Source: Epiperipatus broadwayi (taxonomy: Eukaryota > Onychophora > Udeonychophora > Euonychophora > Peripatidae). Taken from it: 64,000 bases of DNA. Position 1 is the stretch's first letter. The number at the start of each line of letters is the position of its first letter. Below, in pieces: positions 32,480-43,490 of this stretch. A program made the translations under genes and the position numbers. The stretch spans positions 8,912,963 to 8,976,962 of the forward strand of contig JAQFVV010006208.1 in assembly GCA_028023455.1 (NCBI GenBank), in the 5' to 3' direction. The notes beneath the pieces are model-generated. The model searched no databases, was not told where the DNA came from, and saw only the letters and a program-made list of their open reading frames with translations.

Positions 32480-34370
32480 TAAATGTATTTAGATGTTTAT
32501 CTTATAACTTATATGTAATGCATTATTTATTGTGTATATTTCTTTTAGGATTTTTTTTTTTTTTGCTCTATTATTAGAATCGTCATTCCATTGTAAAATC
32601 TACGAATTATTAACGTTAATGATATGAAACTCAATTACAAATAGTCTATGAAATGACCAAAGACTAAAACTATTTACCGCATAAAACAAAAAAGAAAGCT
32701 GTTGAATATATATGTATAATCCAAGAGAAATCTTTTTAAAGAAATTTGAACCACTGTCTATTTTTAATTAAAACTATTAGTTGATATAATATCTTGACGT
32801 ACAAATAACATTTTTTTCTGTCAAAGCAAACATATATATTTTTTAATTATACTTAATTATTAATAATATATTAAAAAATTGTAAAAGTAATGCTTTATTT
32901 AAGACTATAAAAATATAGAATAAATAAAATTGTAATTGTTTTATTAAATAATAAAGAGATATATATTATGACGTCATAGCTATTTTCTTAGCTCAAAAGA
33001 AAGCTGCAATTTTATTGAGCTCTCTTAAAGCTTGTAAGATGTGTTTCTTCTGTTGTTTTGTTCTGTATGCGGGTATTCTGGCGCTTGTTTGGTTTGCCGG
33101 TTTCCGTTTTTACCCTTCATTCCGGACAACATCATTTGCGAAAGGTAGATATCTTTGCTGTTTTATTTTCTGTCTCTGATCCGGAAGTTGTGTTCGATAT
33201 CGTGGACCCTCCGCTTGAGAGCATTGTACTCCTTAAGTAAACAGCATTTTGCAAAGAGTTATGAAGAGTATAATATTATTCATTATGATATTAATGCCAA
33301 TTAAGAAAAAAATCAGTTTATAAGTCAGCTGTATTTATATCAATATGGCGACTAAAGAAATTTGGTTTTATCACAAAAGAGAGACTTTTATATTACTTAT
33401 CCTGAACTGAGTCACTTTTCCCAATATTGACGCTAAAGGATTTAATTAATCCTATACCTAATTTGTAGACTTAAATATCAGAATTTGGACACTTTTACAG
33501 TATTAAGACACTTATTTTCACGATGGATTTGAACGGTAGACAGAATGTGTACCATCATCACATAACCAAGCACGAGATGGTTTTAGAAGCACTATTGGAG
33601 TTTTTTTACTTTTTTATACTGACTAATGAAGCAATCACTAAAATTTGCTTTTCCTGGAATCCTTAAGCTTCGACCTTTGTGATTAAAAGCGCTTTCTTTG
33701 AGCAGCGCATAGATTTGGCTTAGATTCCTGATAACCCAGAATATTTATAAATCTTCACTTAAAAAAGAAAATCCATTAGATTTTCCTGCAGCGACAACCA
33801 TTTAATATTTTGTATTAAAAGAAGTTGTCTAATCTAAACTGAATAGCCACAAATTTATTCAACATTCGTTGATACTGGTTGGATTTGCAAATCATTCATC
33901 TTGTTATTGTAAGAAGTCAAAACCCTATTGAGAGAATTTATTTTACATCATTAGTAGGACTTCACTTCTAAATAGTATAATATTTTAAATAGTTGTTTTA
34001 AGTTTTGAAATCTATTATTGTTTTATTTATTAAAAAATGTGTTTATACTTACATTGTACTATTATTGTTTTTTATTCAATAAAAAAATTGAATTTTAATT
34101 CATGTACAGTATTGTGTGTATTTACAATTTATAACTGATTTTACACTCTTTTGAACCTATTTATAAACTTAACAACATATCTCTCACACACAAGCTACCA
34201 CCACACCCATACAAAGAATGTGCTATTTTAATTAACAAACTAATATGTCTCATACTTGAAAGTAAATGTTTACTTTGTTGCGTTGCAGTCATAAAACTTT
34301 TTCCAGTAGTCCACAATCTATCCAACCCCTTATTATTAGTAAATGTATGTAATTAATTATTGCTTTTTTG
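32480..34370. other. Intron 2 sequence with less AT-rich patch, no gene recognised
   Basis: A perfect CRE-type palindrome TGACGTCA lies at 32969-32976, upstream of a C/G-richer stretch (33050-33240) and the AATAAA motifs around 34075. A short unplaced transcript or LTR is possible. The 60-residue frame at 33058-33240 resembles nothing known. Confidence 0.35.
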
Positions 34371-34384
34371 CAGAAAAATGAAGA

Positions 34385-35110
34385 AAATCAATAAAACTCT
34401 TCATACAGAAGCACCACTCAGTGCAATCCAAAGTAATCAATGGATGCAGAAAGTTTTGTGCATTCATCCATATCTACAAGATCAATGGATGCAGAAAGGT
34501 TTGTATAGAAAATTCCTATCTAGTGCCTATTATAGATAAATATGCACGAGATAGTGATTTTATGCACAAACTTTTCTGCATCCACTGATTACTCTGGCTT
34601 GCACTGAGTGGCGCTACTGTATGGAGAGTTTTGCCTCTGTGTTATCAGCTTGTGTAAGCATAAAGAATGGTGATGGGATCATGTGATGTTAAGTGGTCTA
34701 ATACCAATCCTGCTCAATAGGATTATGGTGATTGTGGTTATTAGAGAACCAAAGACACCCAAATGTATAGATGCTGAACTGAGTTCAGATCTATATGACT
34801 ATACAAGCAAGTGAACTTGATTTGGAAATAGCTGTAATAAATTTACTAAAAAAGGCAAAAGGTTGCATTAGATCCTAAGATCTAGATGCAGTGCTCTTAA
34901 ATCCAAGGCTCCTCACTGATGAAATCCACAAGCTAGACATTAGCCTGGGGATATTGGATGAGTAGGCATTAGATAAGTATTTTATCCATAAACCTTTCTG
35001 CATTCATTTATTACCCTGGATTGCACTGAGTGGCACTACTGTATAGAAAGTTTTACCTCTGTGTTATCAGCTTGTATAATGATAAACAATGGTGATCATG
35101 TGCTATATTT
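34385..35110. mobile_element. Family A element, compound / palindromic copy
   Basis: Three family A segments: + at 34390-34500, - at 34555-34720, and a second - type unit at 34735-35105, with the TCAGATCTATATGACTATA body at 34785. The ribozyme segment on the + strand near 34905-34950 reads CTGATGA but has GAC in place of GAA, so it is probably inactive. The ends are not precisely resolved. Confidence 0.75.
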
Positions 35111-35184
35111 TGGGCTACCTTGATATTAAAACACTTATTCCTTAAAAAATACCTAATTGAGAAAGACCATAATTATAGTCTAAA

Positions 35185-35245
35185 TTGAACTTAGAGAAAC
35201 ATTCATCCTGCAGTGGATCCATAATAGTTGAAAATGATGCAGATG
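35185..35245 (+). pseudogene. RTE-type LINE, extreme 3' end fragment
   Basis: TTGAACTTAGAGAAAC, ATTCATCCTGCAGTGGATCC and ATAATAGTTGAAAATGATG match the last ~60 bp of the RTE fragments at 18565-18945 and 59490-59770. Confidence 0.7.
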
Positions 35246-35735
35246 ATAGATTAATTATTAATGGAAAGGATATTGTTGATAATGTTGATAAATTCAAAAA
35301 ATACAATATTATTTATAAATTAGTGTGCTAATGCAGATCCAGTTACATTGATGAGTTAAAATGTGCATTAAAAAAGAGAAATTCATGAAGATGAACTTTT
35401 ATATAATAAATTGTGATATTGTGTGGATAGATTTAAATCTCTGTTTGCTGAACATTCACTTATTTACAATAAAGTTTTTGCTTTGACAGGGTTTTTCTTT
35501 TACATTTGGAAAATGATTTGAAGGAAAGAAAGATCAGAGGCACATGGGAGATAACTTATTAAATAAACCATATAATTGTGTTAATATGTGTAAATGCTAC
35601 TGAGGATGGCAGTGTATGCCATAAGCTAGCTATCATTTATTTTTTTATATTGAAAAATTGAATATTGTAAAGTTTATACCAGAGTGTTTTGTTTATATAT
35701 ACATTTTTAATATTAATTTTTTTTTTGTATTTTAG

Positions 35736-35839
35736 TGGAATCTTGTTTGTCACAACAACTGGTTCCGAGCATTGCTGCAAGCTTCTTACATGATTGGAGT
35801 GTTTATATCCAACATGACTGTAGGATCACTCTCTGATAG
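35736..35839 (+). CDS. SLC22-like transporter, exon 3 (TM2, start of DRxGRR loop)
   Basis: Begins after acceptor TTTTTGTATTTTAG in phase 0 with WNLVCHNNWFRALLQASYM, matching the family's W(D/N)LVC block. It continues IGVFISNMTVGSLSDR as TM2 and the start of the MFS signature loop (family: G.LSDRFGRR). It is 104 nt long and ends before donor GTAACA in phase 2; mammalian SLC22 genes have an exon of the same size and phase here (from memory). The exon that should continue (FGRR/YGRK) was not found between 35840 and 64000, so intron 3 probably exceeds 28 kb, or this is a gene fragment. Confidence 0.92.
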
Positions 35840-35879
35840 GTAACAATTAATACTTTACATGTAGTTTATAAGGATACTT

Positions 35880-37105
35880 CTTTTGGGTCAAATACCAGGA
35901 TTGATTCTGGCACTCACAGGTCTGATTCTCAAAGTTTGTATGAACTAGTCTTGTATGGTTTGTCACAAGTGGTAAAACATCTGACATGGGATCAGGAGGT
36001 TCCAGGATTAATTCTGGCACTTGTAGTTCTGGTGCTTGAAATTCTTATGAACTTTTGAGCAATAAAGCCATATGCATTTTTAACCCTGCATTGTTTGTCA
36101 TAATCAGTAGAGTATCTGACTTGGGATCGGAGGTTCCAGGATCAATTCTGGCACTTGTAGTTCTGGGGCTGGGGCTCAAACTTCTTAAGAACTTTTGAGC
36201 AATAAAGCCATATGCATTTCTAACCCTCCATTGCTTGGCATAATTTGTAGAGCATCTGACTTGGAATTGGAGGTTCCAGGATTGATTCTGGCATTTGTAG
36301 TTCTGGGGCTCAAATTTCTTATGAACTTTTGAGCTATAGTCATATGTATTTTTAACCCTGCATTGTTTTTCATAATCAGTAGAGCATCTGACTTGGGATC
36401 AGAGGTTCCAGAATTGATTCTGGCACTTGTAGTTCTGATACCTGAACTTCTTAAGAACTTTGAGCAATAAAGCCATATGCATTTTTAACCCTGCATTGTT
36501 TGGCATAATTGGTAGAGCATCTGACTTGGGATCAGAGGTTCTAGGATTGGATTTTTCCACTTGTAGTTCTGGTGCTTGAACTTCTTAAGAACTTTTGAGC
36601 AATAAAGCCATATGCATTTTTAACTCTGCATTGTTTTGCATAATTGGTAGAGCATCTGACTTGGGATCAGAAGTTCCAGGATTGATTCTGGAACTTGTAG
36701 TTCTGGTGCTTGAACTTCTTATGAACTTTTGAGCAATAAAGCCATATGCATTTTTAACTCTGCAATGTTTGGCATAATAGGTAGAGCATCTGGCTTGGGA
36801 TCGGAGGTTCCAGGATTGATTCTGGCACTTGTAGTTCTGGTGCTTGAACTTCTTATGAACTTTTAAGCAATAAAGCCATATGCATTTTTAACTCTGCATT
36901 GTTTGGGATTGGAGGTTCCAGGATTGATTCTGGCACTTGTAGTTCTGGTGCTCGAATGTCTTATGAACTTTTGAGCAATAAAGCCATATGCATTTTTAAC
37001 CCTGAATTGTTTGGCATAATCGGTAGAGCATCTGACTTGGGATCGGAGGTTCCAGGATCAATTCTGGCACTTGTAGTTCTGGTGCTTGAACTTCTTATGA
37101 ACTCC
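35880..37105 (+). repeat. Tandem array of ~10 tRNA-like units in SLC22 intron 3
   Basis: About ten units of roughly 130 bp. Each has an A-box match TGGCATAATCGG, a D-arm-like GGTAGAGC, an anticodon arm TCTGA-CTTGGGA-TCGGA (loop of 7, anticodon-like TGG), a T arm CCAGG-ATTGATT-CTGG, then a common ~70-bp tail with CTTATGAACTTTTGAGC, AATAAA and CCATATGCATTTTTAA. Acceptor stems are lost, so these are not functional tRNAs. Unit starts (TCTGAC or equivalent) are near 35979, 36112, 36250, 36382, 36515, 36651, 36786 and 37027, with partial units at 35889 and 36903. Confidence 0.88.
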
Positions 37106-37344
37106 AAAATATGAAGCCATATGGTTTTTTAATCTATTTGTTTTCAGAAATATTTCTCTCAGATGCATATATAATTACCCACAAATGCACTTAGACTATC
37201 ACCAAACAGTATTGTTTTATAAAACAATGAAATTATTCTTATAATATACATATTTCAGTTGGCTTATTAGTTCATTTATAACCAACTTACAATGACAATT
37301 TTTATTTTTAAATTATAAAAATTGCAATGTTTATAAATTTATTT

Positions 37345-37615
37345 AATGCACATTGATTATGTAAGTAATATTTACTAAGGCAATAAACCTCAAGCACTGT
37401 ACACTTGAAAATACGAAGGTAGGGACCTCTACAGGAATTAACAACAAGCTTACACTTTGGAAGTAAAGAGGGGAACTCTTTTCTTCCAAAGCGTAACCTT
37501 GTGGTTAAGACCTTTTCTTCCAAAGCGTAAGCTTGTGGTTAAGACCTGTAGAGGTCCCTACCTTCATATTTTCAAGTGTACATTGCTTGAGAGGTTTATT
37601 GCCTTAGTAAATTTA
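37345..37615. mobile_element. Family F hairpin element
   Basis: Inverted arms contain GTAGGGACCTCTACAGG (left) and CCTGTAGAGGTCCCTAC (right), with CACTTGAAAATACGAAGG and its complement outside and CTAAGGCAATAAACCTC / GAGGTTTATTGCCTTAG at the edges. The loop has a duplicated TCTTCCAAAGCGTAA segment. Relatives lie at 56040 and 57395. Confidence 0.82.
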
Positions 37616-38035
37616 AATGATTGTAATCGGAAGTAGTAAATTTCACACCCTGAAAATAAACACATTATCTCTCTCTTGTGCACATATGGTCTATTGCCAC
37701 ATTAATGTAGAAAAAGGTATTTGAATTGACATCACTGAAAGTTTATTGCTGCGGAATTTATGTGTAATGTGAGAGATTGAATTACTTATTTCAATATTTT
37801 AAGCTACCATGATAATTGGTAACATTCAAAATATGCTACATTTTAAATTTAAAACTTCTGAAAGAGTTAAGTACAATTAAAGACAGGCATTGCAAGCTGA
37901 AACCATATCATCTAGTGATTATTTATCTAAATTAAATCAAAAATGAATTAAATTTTTAGTTTATTACCAATGATTATAGAAGAATTGCAAGTCAAACAAT
38001 AGAAAATATTAATGTCTGATCTACAATTTTGCTTT
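37616..38035. other. Intron 3 sequence, no feature seen
   Basis: AT-rich, nothing recognised. Confidence 0.45.
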
Positions 38036-38039
38036 ATTA

Positions 38040-38560
38040 ATAACATTTCTGTCCCATGGACAGGACCAGAGAATAGTCACATAACCAATTCACTAATTTT
38101 TTCACTTCATTGTTTTCATTGCCAAGCTCTTCAATTCCACTTAACTCTTCCCATCTCTTATATCATCTAACAAGGTCAATTTCCTCCATCTTTTCTTCTT
38201 GTTTCCACTCACCATTCCCACCAAAACATCATTCATTAAACTATATTTTCTTTTTAATATATGTTCAATCCAGTTTCCGTTTTTCTTTCTAATTTCCTCA
38301 ATCAATCTTTTTTTTTTCATTTAATCTTCTCAGAACTTCTTCATTTGTTATTTTATTCATCCAACTGATGTTTTCCATTCTTCTTCATGATCACATCTCA
38401 AAGACTTCCAATATGTTCCTAATGATATTACTCATTGTCCATGTTTCACAACCAAACAATAGTACACTCCACACATAGCATATAATTAATTTTTTCCTTA
38501 ATTTTCTTTTTAAATCTCCACAAAATATTTTCTTTCTCTTAACTCTCATTTATCCACCTA
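38040..38560 (-). pseudogene. LINE ORF2 C-terminal fragment (second LINE type)
   Basis: Reading the - strand with frame changes gives CLVVKHGQ, IEEIRKKNGNWIEHILKRK, YSLMNDVLVGMVS, KKKRWRKLTLLDDIRDGKS and VELKSLAM. This matches the post-RT tail of LINEs with the pattern NWIGHILR....L....EG......GRRR...LDDL..G..Y..LK. It is a different lineage from the RTE tail at 18565 and the CR1-like copy at 25-30 kb. There are many stops and no RT motif in range. Confidence 0.65.
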
Positions 38561-39860
38561 GAATTCAAACAAGCATTATTAAATTGCCACTGAGGTGAGG
38601 ATTACCAGGAGAGTATCAAACATAAGATATTTCAAGAATGGTGTCCACCTAGTGAGCTTTACACTATGTTTTTTAGGAACTAAGTGGCAAAATTGAGAGC
38701 TGTAAATCCAACCCATTATCAAAGTTACAAAGCATTCATGTACTGAGACATAGATTTCCAAAATCACATCTAGAGAATGTTGACCAGTATAAGTGCATGC
38801 ACATTGAACAGGTTGTTGTGCTGTTAAGTGATTTTGAAAGCAACAAATTTGTCATGGCAGAAAAGGGGGGGGGGATTGAAACCACCAAAAGCAGCATACA
38901 GAGAGGATAAATGCCAATAGATATGGGAAAATTCACACAAAAGTCACCACTATGTTATGGAGAAAATCAAAAATATGTATCACTATGAAAAAAGAGAAGA
39001 AAAAGGTCAAATGGTAAGCCTTCCTGTCATTTTAGAACTTGAATAATAAGGCGGACTGGACGTTGGTCATGCATAAATCTAGACAAACATTATCATAAAT
39101 GTGATTCTCAGTCTCCAAAAGTAGAATGCAGATATGCTCCAAATACTGAAATACAGAAAAGGCAAAGTATGAAAAAAGATGAAAACTAAAGAAAATGAAA
39201 GAGCTTTTTGGAGATTAGAGGTGATTTTTCACTGCTGATATTACTGTCGTCAGTACTGATGATGAATGGATGATTTTGATCCTGCTATGAGAAAGCAAAG
39301 TATTCATGATTCTCCATGGAGTAGTATATCTCAGAACTTCACTTACACCAGTTTAAAGTTTATAAAAACTAGCCCCAAAGCCTCAAATGGGTAGGGCTTA
39401 ATATTAGGTTTGTACTATAGTAATTTATTAAAAAGAAGTGTGGCATGAACCTTGAGCCTCTAAGATTTCATAATTTTCCATTGAGGAATGCTTCATTATG
39501 CCAAGAAATTTGACTTAATTGTATCTTTTGGGTCATAAACTGTACATTGTGTTTGAAGTGAGAAAGATCTCTTTGTATTTGTTTTGCATTGCGTACTTAT
39601 GATGTGTGATCAAATCTTTTTTCTTATCACAGAGTTGAGTCAATACTCATATCGTTCATTTGCTAGAAACCATCTAAATCTCTAATAAATAATTAAATAA
39701 ATAAACTTATTATGATTAAAGACAATAATAAGATATCAAAATAGCCCAAGAGACACAGTAATAACTCATAAGTCTGCAAAAATTAAACATGATGAGAAAA
39801 CAACTGAGTATGAATATATTAAATGTAATGTGAAATTCTCCTTGATGGATGGTGGTATTA
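38561..39860. other. Intron 3 sequence, weak coding-like patches, unrecognised
   Basis: Somewhat less AT-rich than its surroundings, with a G10 tract near 38866. Short + strand frames (such as YKCMHIEQVVVLLSDFES near 38790-38850) suggest a decayed mobile-element gene, but I cannot assign a family. Confidence 0.3.
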
Positions 39861-39867
39861 CAGCAGT

Positions 39868-40400
39868 GTGTTGACAACTGCTAGTCCATTAATTATAGTA
39901 ATCCAGAAACAACAGAATTTTAGAAACAATAAATATCTCAGGGATGTTTATCCAAAAACTGTGGATATTTTAACTAATTATAATTATAATCATAACATGC
40001 TTATTAAAACTGTTGGGAAATTTTACACTAATGTAAATAGAGTTAAAAACATTAATAATATGCTTAAAGTGGGAATAAGCCTTCCTTACACCACACATAT
40101 TGCAAATAACTTTAGGAACATTTGTCTTAACACATACAGGGTTAGCTTTAGATTGCCACCTTTCTTAATAATTTGTTGAACAATACCAAAGATAAAATAT
40201 CTGTGTTAGCATGTATCTTATGTAATCAATAAAATTGCATGTACTAACCCTTCTGCAGCTCTGTTTACTATGGGGAATCTCATGCACATAGATCCACAAG
40301 AATTGCCCAATATGCATATTTATGCAATAGAGCTAAACAAATGACTGAATACAGATCTATCATTCTGGATTGGATTATGAAGATGTCACAGGTCACATGT
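39868..40400 (+). pseudogene. Penelope-like element, linker and GIY-YIG start
   Basis: The frame 39868-40179 contains VGKFYTNVNRVKNINNMLKV, then SLPYTTHIANNFRNICLNTY, then RVSFRLPPFL, the LPY......I......I...F.......L linker between RT and nuclease in Penelope-like proteins. After a frameshift near 40165 it continues LNNLLNNTKDKISVLACILC. After another break (about 40260) it reads SVYYGESHAHRSTRIAQYAY, a GIY-YIG block with the conserved Arg. No intact protein. This is a different copy from those at 5 kb and 54 kb. Confidence 0.7.
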
Positions 40401-40998
40401 TTTCTCCATCAAATGTTAGAACACTATGCTCAAAAAGGAATGATAAAGAAACACTTGGGCAATTTAATTGCAAAGAATCCACATTCCATCAACAAAAAGG
40501 ATCCATGTGTTCCATTGTCTGAAAAAAGGAATATCTAATTACCTTATTTGCATATTGTACCTCATTTACATATTATATCATATCAATTATACAATCTCAT
40601 CTGTATTGCATAACTTTATTCAGCTCTATGATTCTGAAAAGATTTTGTCAAAAATTGATTCAGTGCTTTTAATTAGTTCTTTCTGGATTGGATTATGAAG
40701 ATGTCACAGGTCACATGTTTTCTCCATCAAATGTTAGAACACTATGCTCAGAAAGGAATGATAAAGAAACACTTGGGCAATTGCAAAGAATCCACATTCC
40801 ATCAACAAAAAGGATCCATGTGTTCCATTGTCTTAAAAAAGGAATATCTAATTACCTTATTTGCATATTGTACCTCATTTACATATTATATCATATCAAT
40901 TATACAATCTCACTGTATTGCATAACTTTATTCAGCTCTATGATTCTGGAAAGATTTTGTCAAAAATTGATTCAGTGCTTTTAATTAGTTTATGTATA
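40363..40998. repeat. 318-bp tandem duplication
   Basis: TTCTGGATTGGATTATGAAG starts at 40363 and 40681. The two copies are nearly identical, differing by a few short indels (for example TTAATTGC against TTGC). The first copy overlaps the end of the Penelope-like fragment. Confidence 0.92.
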
Positions 40999-41275
40999 TT
41001 ATTTATATCTTTTCATCTGAACTTGAAGTCAGCGAGTGCTTTAGAATTAATAATTTCAAAGAAAAAAGAAAACAGATTCAAGACAAACTAAAATTATTAA
41101 AAGTATTAATGAAGCAAAAAAGTTATCAAGTTATTTAAATTTTATAAATATGTAAACATGGTTTGTTTTGAAACAAATTTGGATTATCAAGAAATAATAT
41201 TTTTCTTATTTTTATCTGCTTTCCTTCCTTATTTCTATAATTTATGTCTCGTCATAATTTCTTTGTTGGTTAACA

Positions 41276-41480
41276 AGCCATGGGTAAAGATTAAATGGAG
41301 ATGTCTAATTTGCTTATTGATTAACATGTTATTGAGATAGATTAAGATAAAGTTTAGATGGGCCATGGATAAAGATTAAATGGAGGTGTCTAATTTGTTT
41401 ATCAATTAACATGTTATTGAGATCGATTATGGTAAAGTTTGGATGGAGACAGCTAATTTATTTATCAATAAAGACATATG
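41276..41480. repeat. ~84-bp tandem repeat, 2.4 copies
   Basis: CATGGGTAAAGATTAAATGG at about 41279 recurs as CATGGATAAAGATTAAATGG at about 41363. A third, diverged copy ends near 41480. Confidence 0.8.
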
Positions 41481-42235
41481 ATAACCTATAAAAAAAGCTG
41501 GTGACGTTAGTTTTTTAATTATCACGAGATGTGATGGTCACATATATGTATAGTTTAAATTTTACTAGAATGACTCACCATGGCTTCTCCATAGAGAACG
41601 AGCTAACATTATCCAGCCTTTAATGGTAAAGTTGCTCTATCATTGAAGGAAGGTATCTGATTCATAAATAAAAAATCATTGTCACTCACCTAGCTATATT
41701 TATGCATCCTACAAGAAAGAAGAGGAGAAAAGCTACTGATATGTACCAATTATACAATCGAAAAAACAATCATTTAATGGACTTATTCACTTACCAACCA
41801 GTGGAAAAGTATCATGGACTATACTTATACCTTTCTAACCAAGATAAGAACTAAGTACATAGGATTAATCAGTGAATTAAATTGAAATTACTTTGTTGGC
41901 AAAAAGGAAATCAATAAATAATATCAACGATTGTATAATGTAGTCATGAACAACTATAGCTGAATAAACATTGGAATACTTAAACCGTTATTTGTTTATA
42001 TATGTGTGTGTGTGTGTTTGCAGGCAAAAGATAAAAGAAGACAAGTAAAATTATTATTCTTGCTCTAGAAAAGTAAAAGACTCTTTTTTTGCACAAACTG
42101 TTACAAATGACTATCATTTTGATAATAATGAATATTTGTTCAACTATTTATTTTATAATCAGAATGAATCTACTTACTGTAAAAATATTATCTGTTTGTT
42201 TCCAAGAGTAAGATGCACATTTTTTTGTATAAGCT
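41481..42235. other. Intron 3 sequence, no gene seen
   Basis: Includes CACCATGGCTTCTCCATAGAG (in part similar to the LINE 3' flank at 24840) and a TGTGTGTG run at about 42003. No coding similarity. Confidence 0.4.
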
Positions 42236-42239
42236 CCTA

Positions 42240-42584
<345 letters not shown>

Positions 42585-42706
42585 AAATTGAAAGTAATTT
42601 AAAGGATGAGTTGTGTTTCTGAATGTGTATCCTATGACTAATTTTGAAATTATTAAATGGAGAGACAATAAAATATATGAACTCTTCATTATTATATTCA
42701 TTTTAA

Positions 42707-43041
42707 ACATAGGGGATTTGAACTCAGACTTTCAAGCAACCTTCAACTATTCACACTATCTCATACCACTGATACACATGACCACACACATGTAGAAAAG
42801 ATATAAACTGAGCACTGATTATATATGTGTGTTAGAGATGATAATCTGGACCAACTGATGAGTGCTGGTTCAGCACGAAATATGTATATTGGTGATTATT
42901 TATCTTTTCTACATATGTGTGGTCATGTGTATCAGTGGTATGAGATAGTGTGGATAGTTGAAGCGTGCTTGAAAGTCTGAGTTGAAATCCCCTATATTTA
43001 CAATTAAGCTCCAGGTATATAAAGAATGCCTGTATTTCAAA
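42707..43041 (+). mobile_element. Family B hammerhead element with 14-bp TSD
   Basis: An inverted repeat with ~90-bp arms (42713-42802 and 42895-42995) encloses the hammerhead, so the ribozyme sits at the apical loop. The exact direct repeat TATATTCATTTTAA flanks it (42693-42706, 43042-43055). The element ends with the family B tail TGCCTGTATTTCAAA. It is the best-preserved compact copy. Confidence 0.92.
42850..42893 (+). ncRNA. Hammerhead ribozyme, type I, canonical (family B)
   Basis: Stem I ACCAA (42850-42854) pairs with TTGGT (42889-42893). Core CTGATGA 42855-42861. Stem II GTGCTG / CAGCAC around loop GTT, six perfect pairs with the preferred G-C next to the core. GAA 42877-42879. Stem III ATATGTAT, a 2-bp helix if it folds alone or a longer one as a dimer. 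Cleavage site A42888. All invariant hammerhead bases are present. It lies in the sense orientation of the SLC22-like gene. Activity and expression are untested. Confidence 0.92.
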
Positions 43042-43309
43042 TATATTCATTTTAATAATTTTATGCAAGATATAAAAGTACCTTGAAATTTACATAATAT
43101 AACTACAATCAATCTACTTATATTTTGTTACTTTAATAAATTATTATTTTTCTATTTATTAATTCTTTGTTTATTTTGTTTTATATATGATTAAATGATA
43201 TAACCTTAACACACACATATGCTAATTAAGGAAAAATATCCACAGCTCTGAGAACATGCAAACAACTGAGTAATGTAATAGGGTGTCATAGTAAAATTGG
43301 TAACACAGA

Positions 43310-43490
43310 GACTAAACCCTCCATACAGTAGTGCCATTCAGTGCAAGTCAGAATACTCAATAGATGCAAGAAAGTTTGTGCATAAGTTCTTTCTATATCT
43401 CCAGACTAGTTTCTAGCTCATGGCTTTCATCACTTCTATATGGAGAGTGTAAACAGCTTGTGTAAGCATAAATAATGGTGATCATGTGAC
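43310..43490 (-). mobile_element. Family A element, fragment
   Basis: Contains CCTCCATACAGTAGTGCC and GACTAGTTTCTAGCTC and ends GTGATCATGTGA. The ribozyme segment is cut off 5' of the core (AAGTGATGA on the - strand). Confidence 0.75.

Noticed and set aside
33058-33240. 60-residue frame downstream of the CRE palindrome
   Set aside because: No recognised domain; composition alone does not support coding.
35880-37105. A cluster of functional tRNA genes
   Set aside because: D and anticodon arms are readable but acceptor stems and several T-arm pairs are lost in every unit, and all units share a non-tRNA tail.
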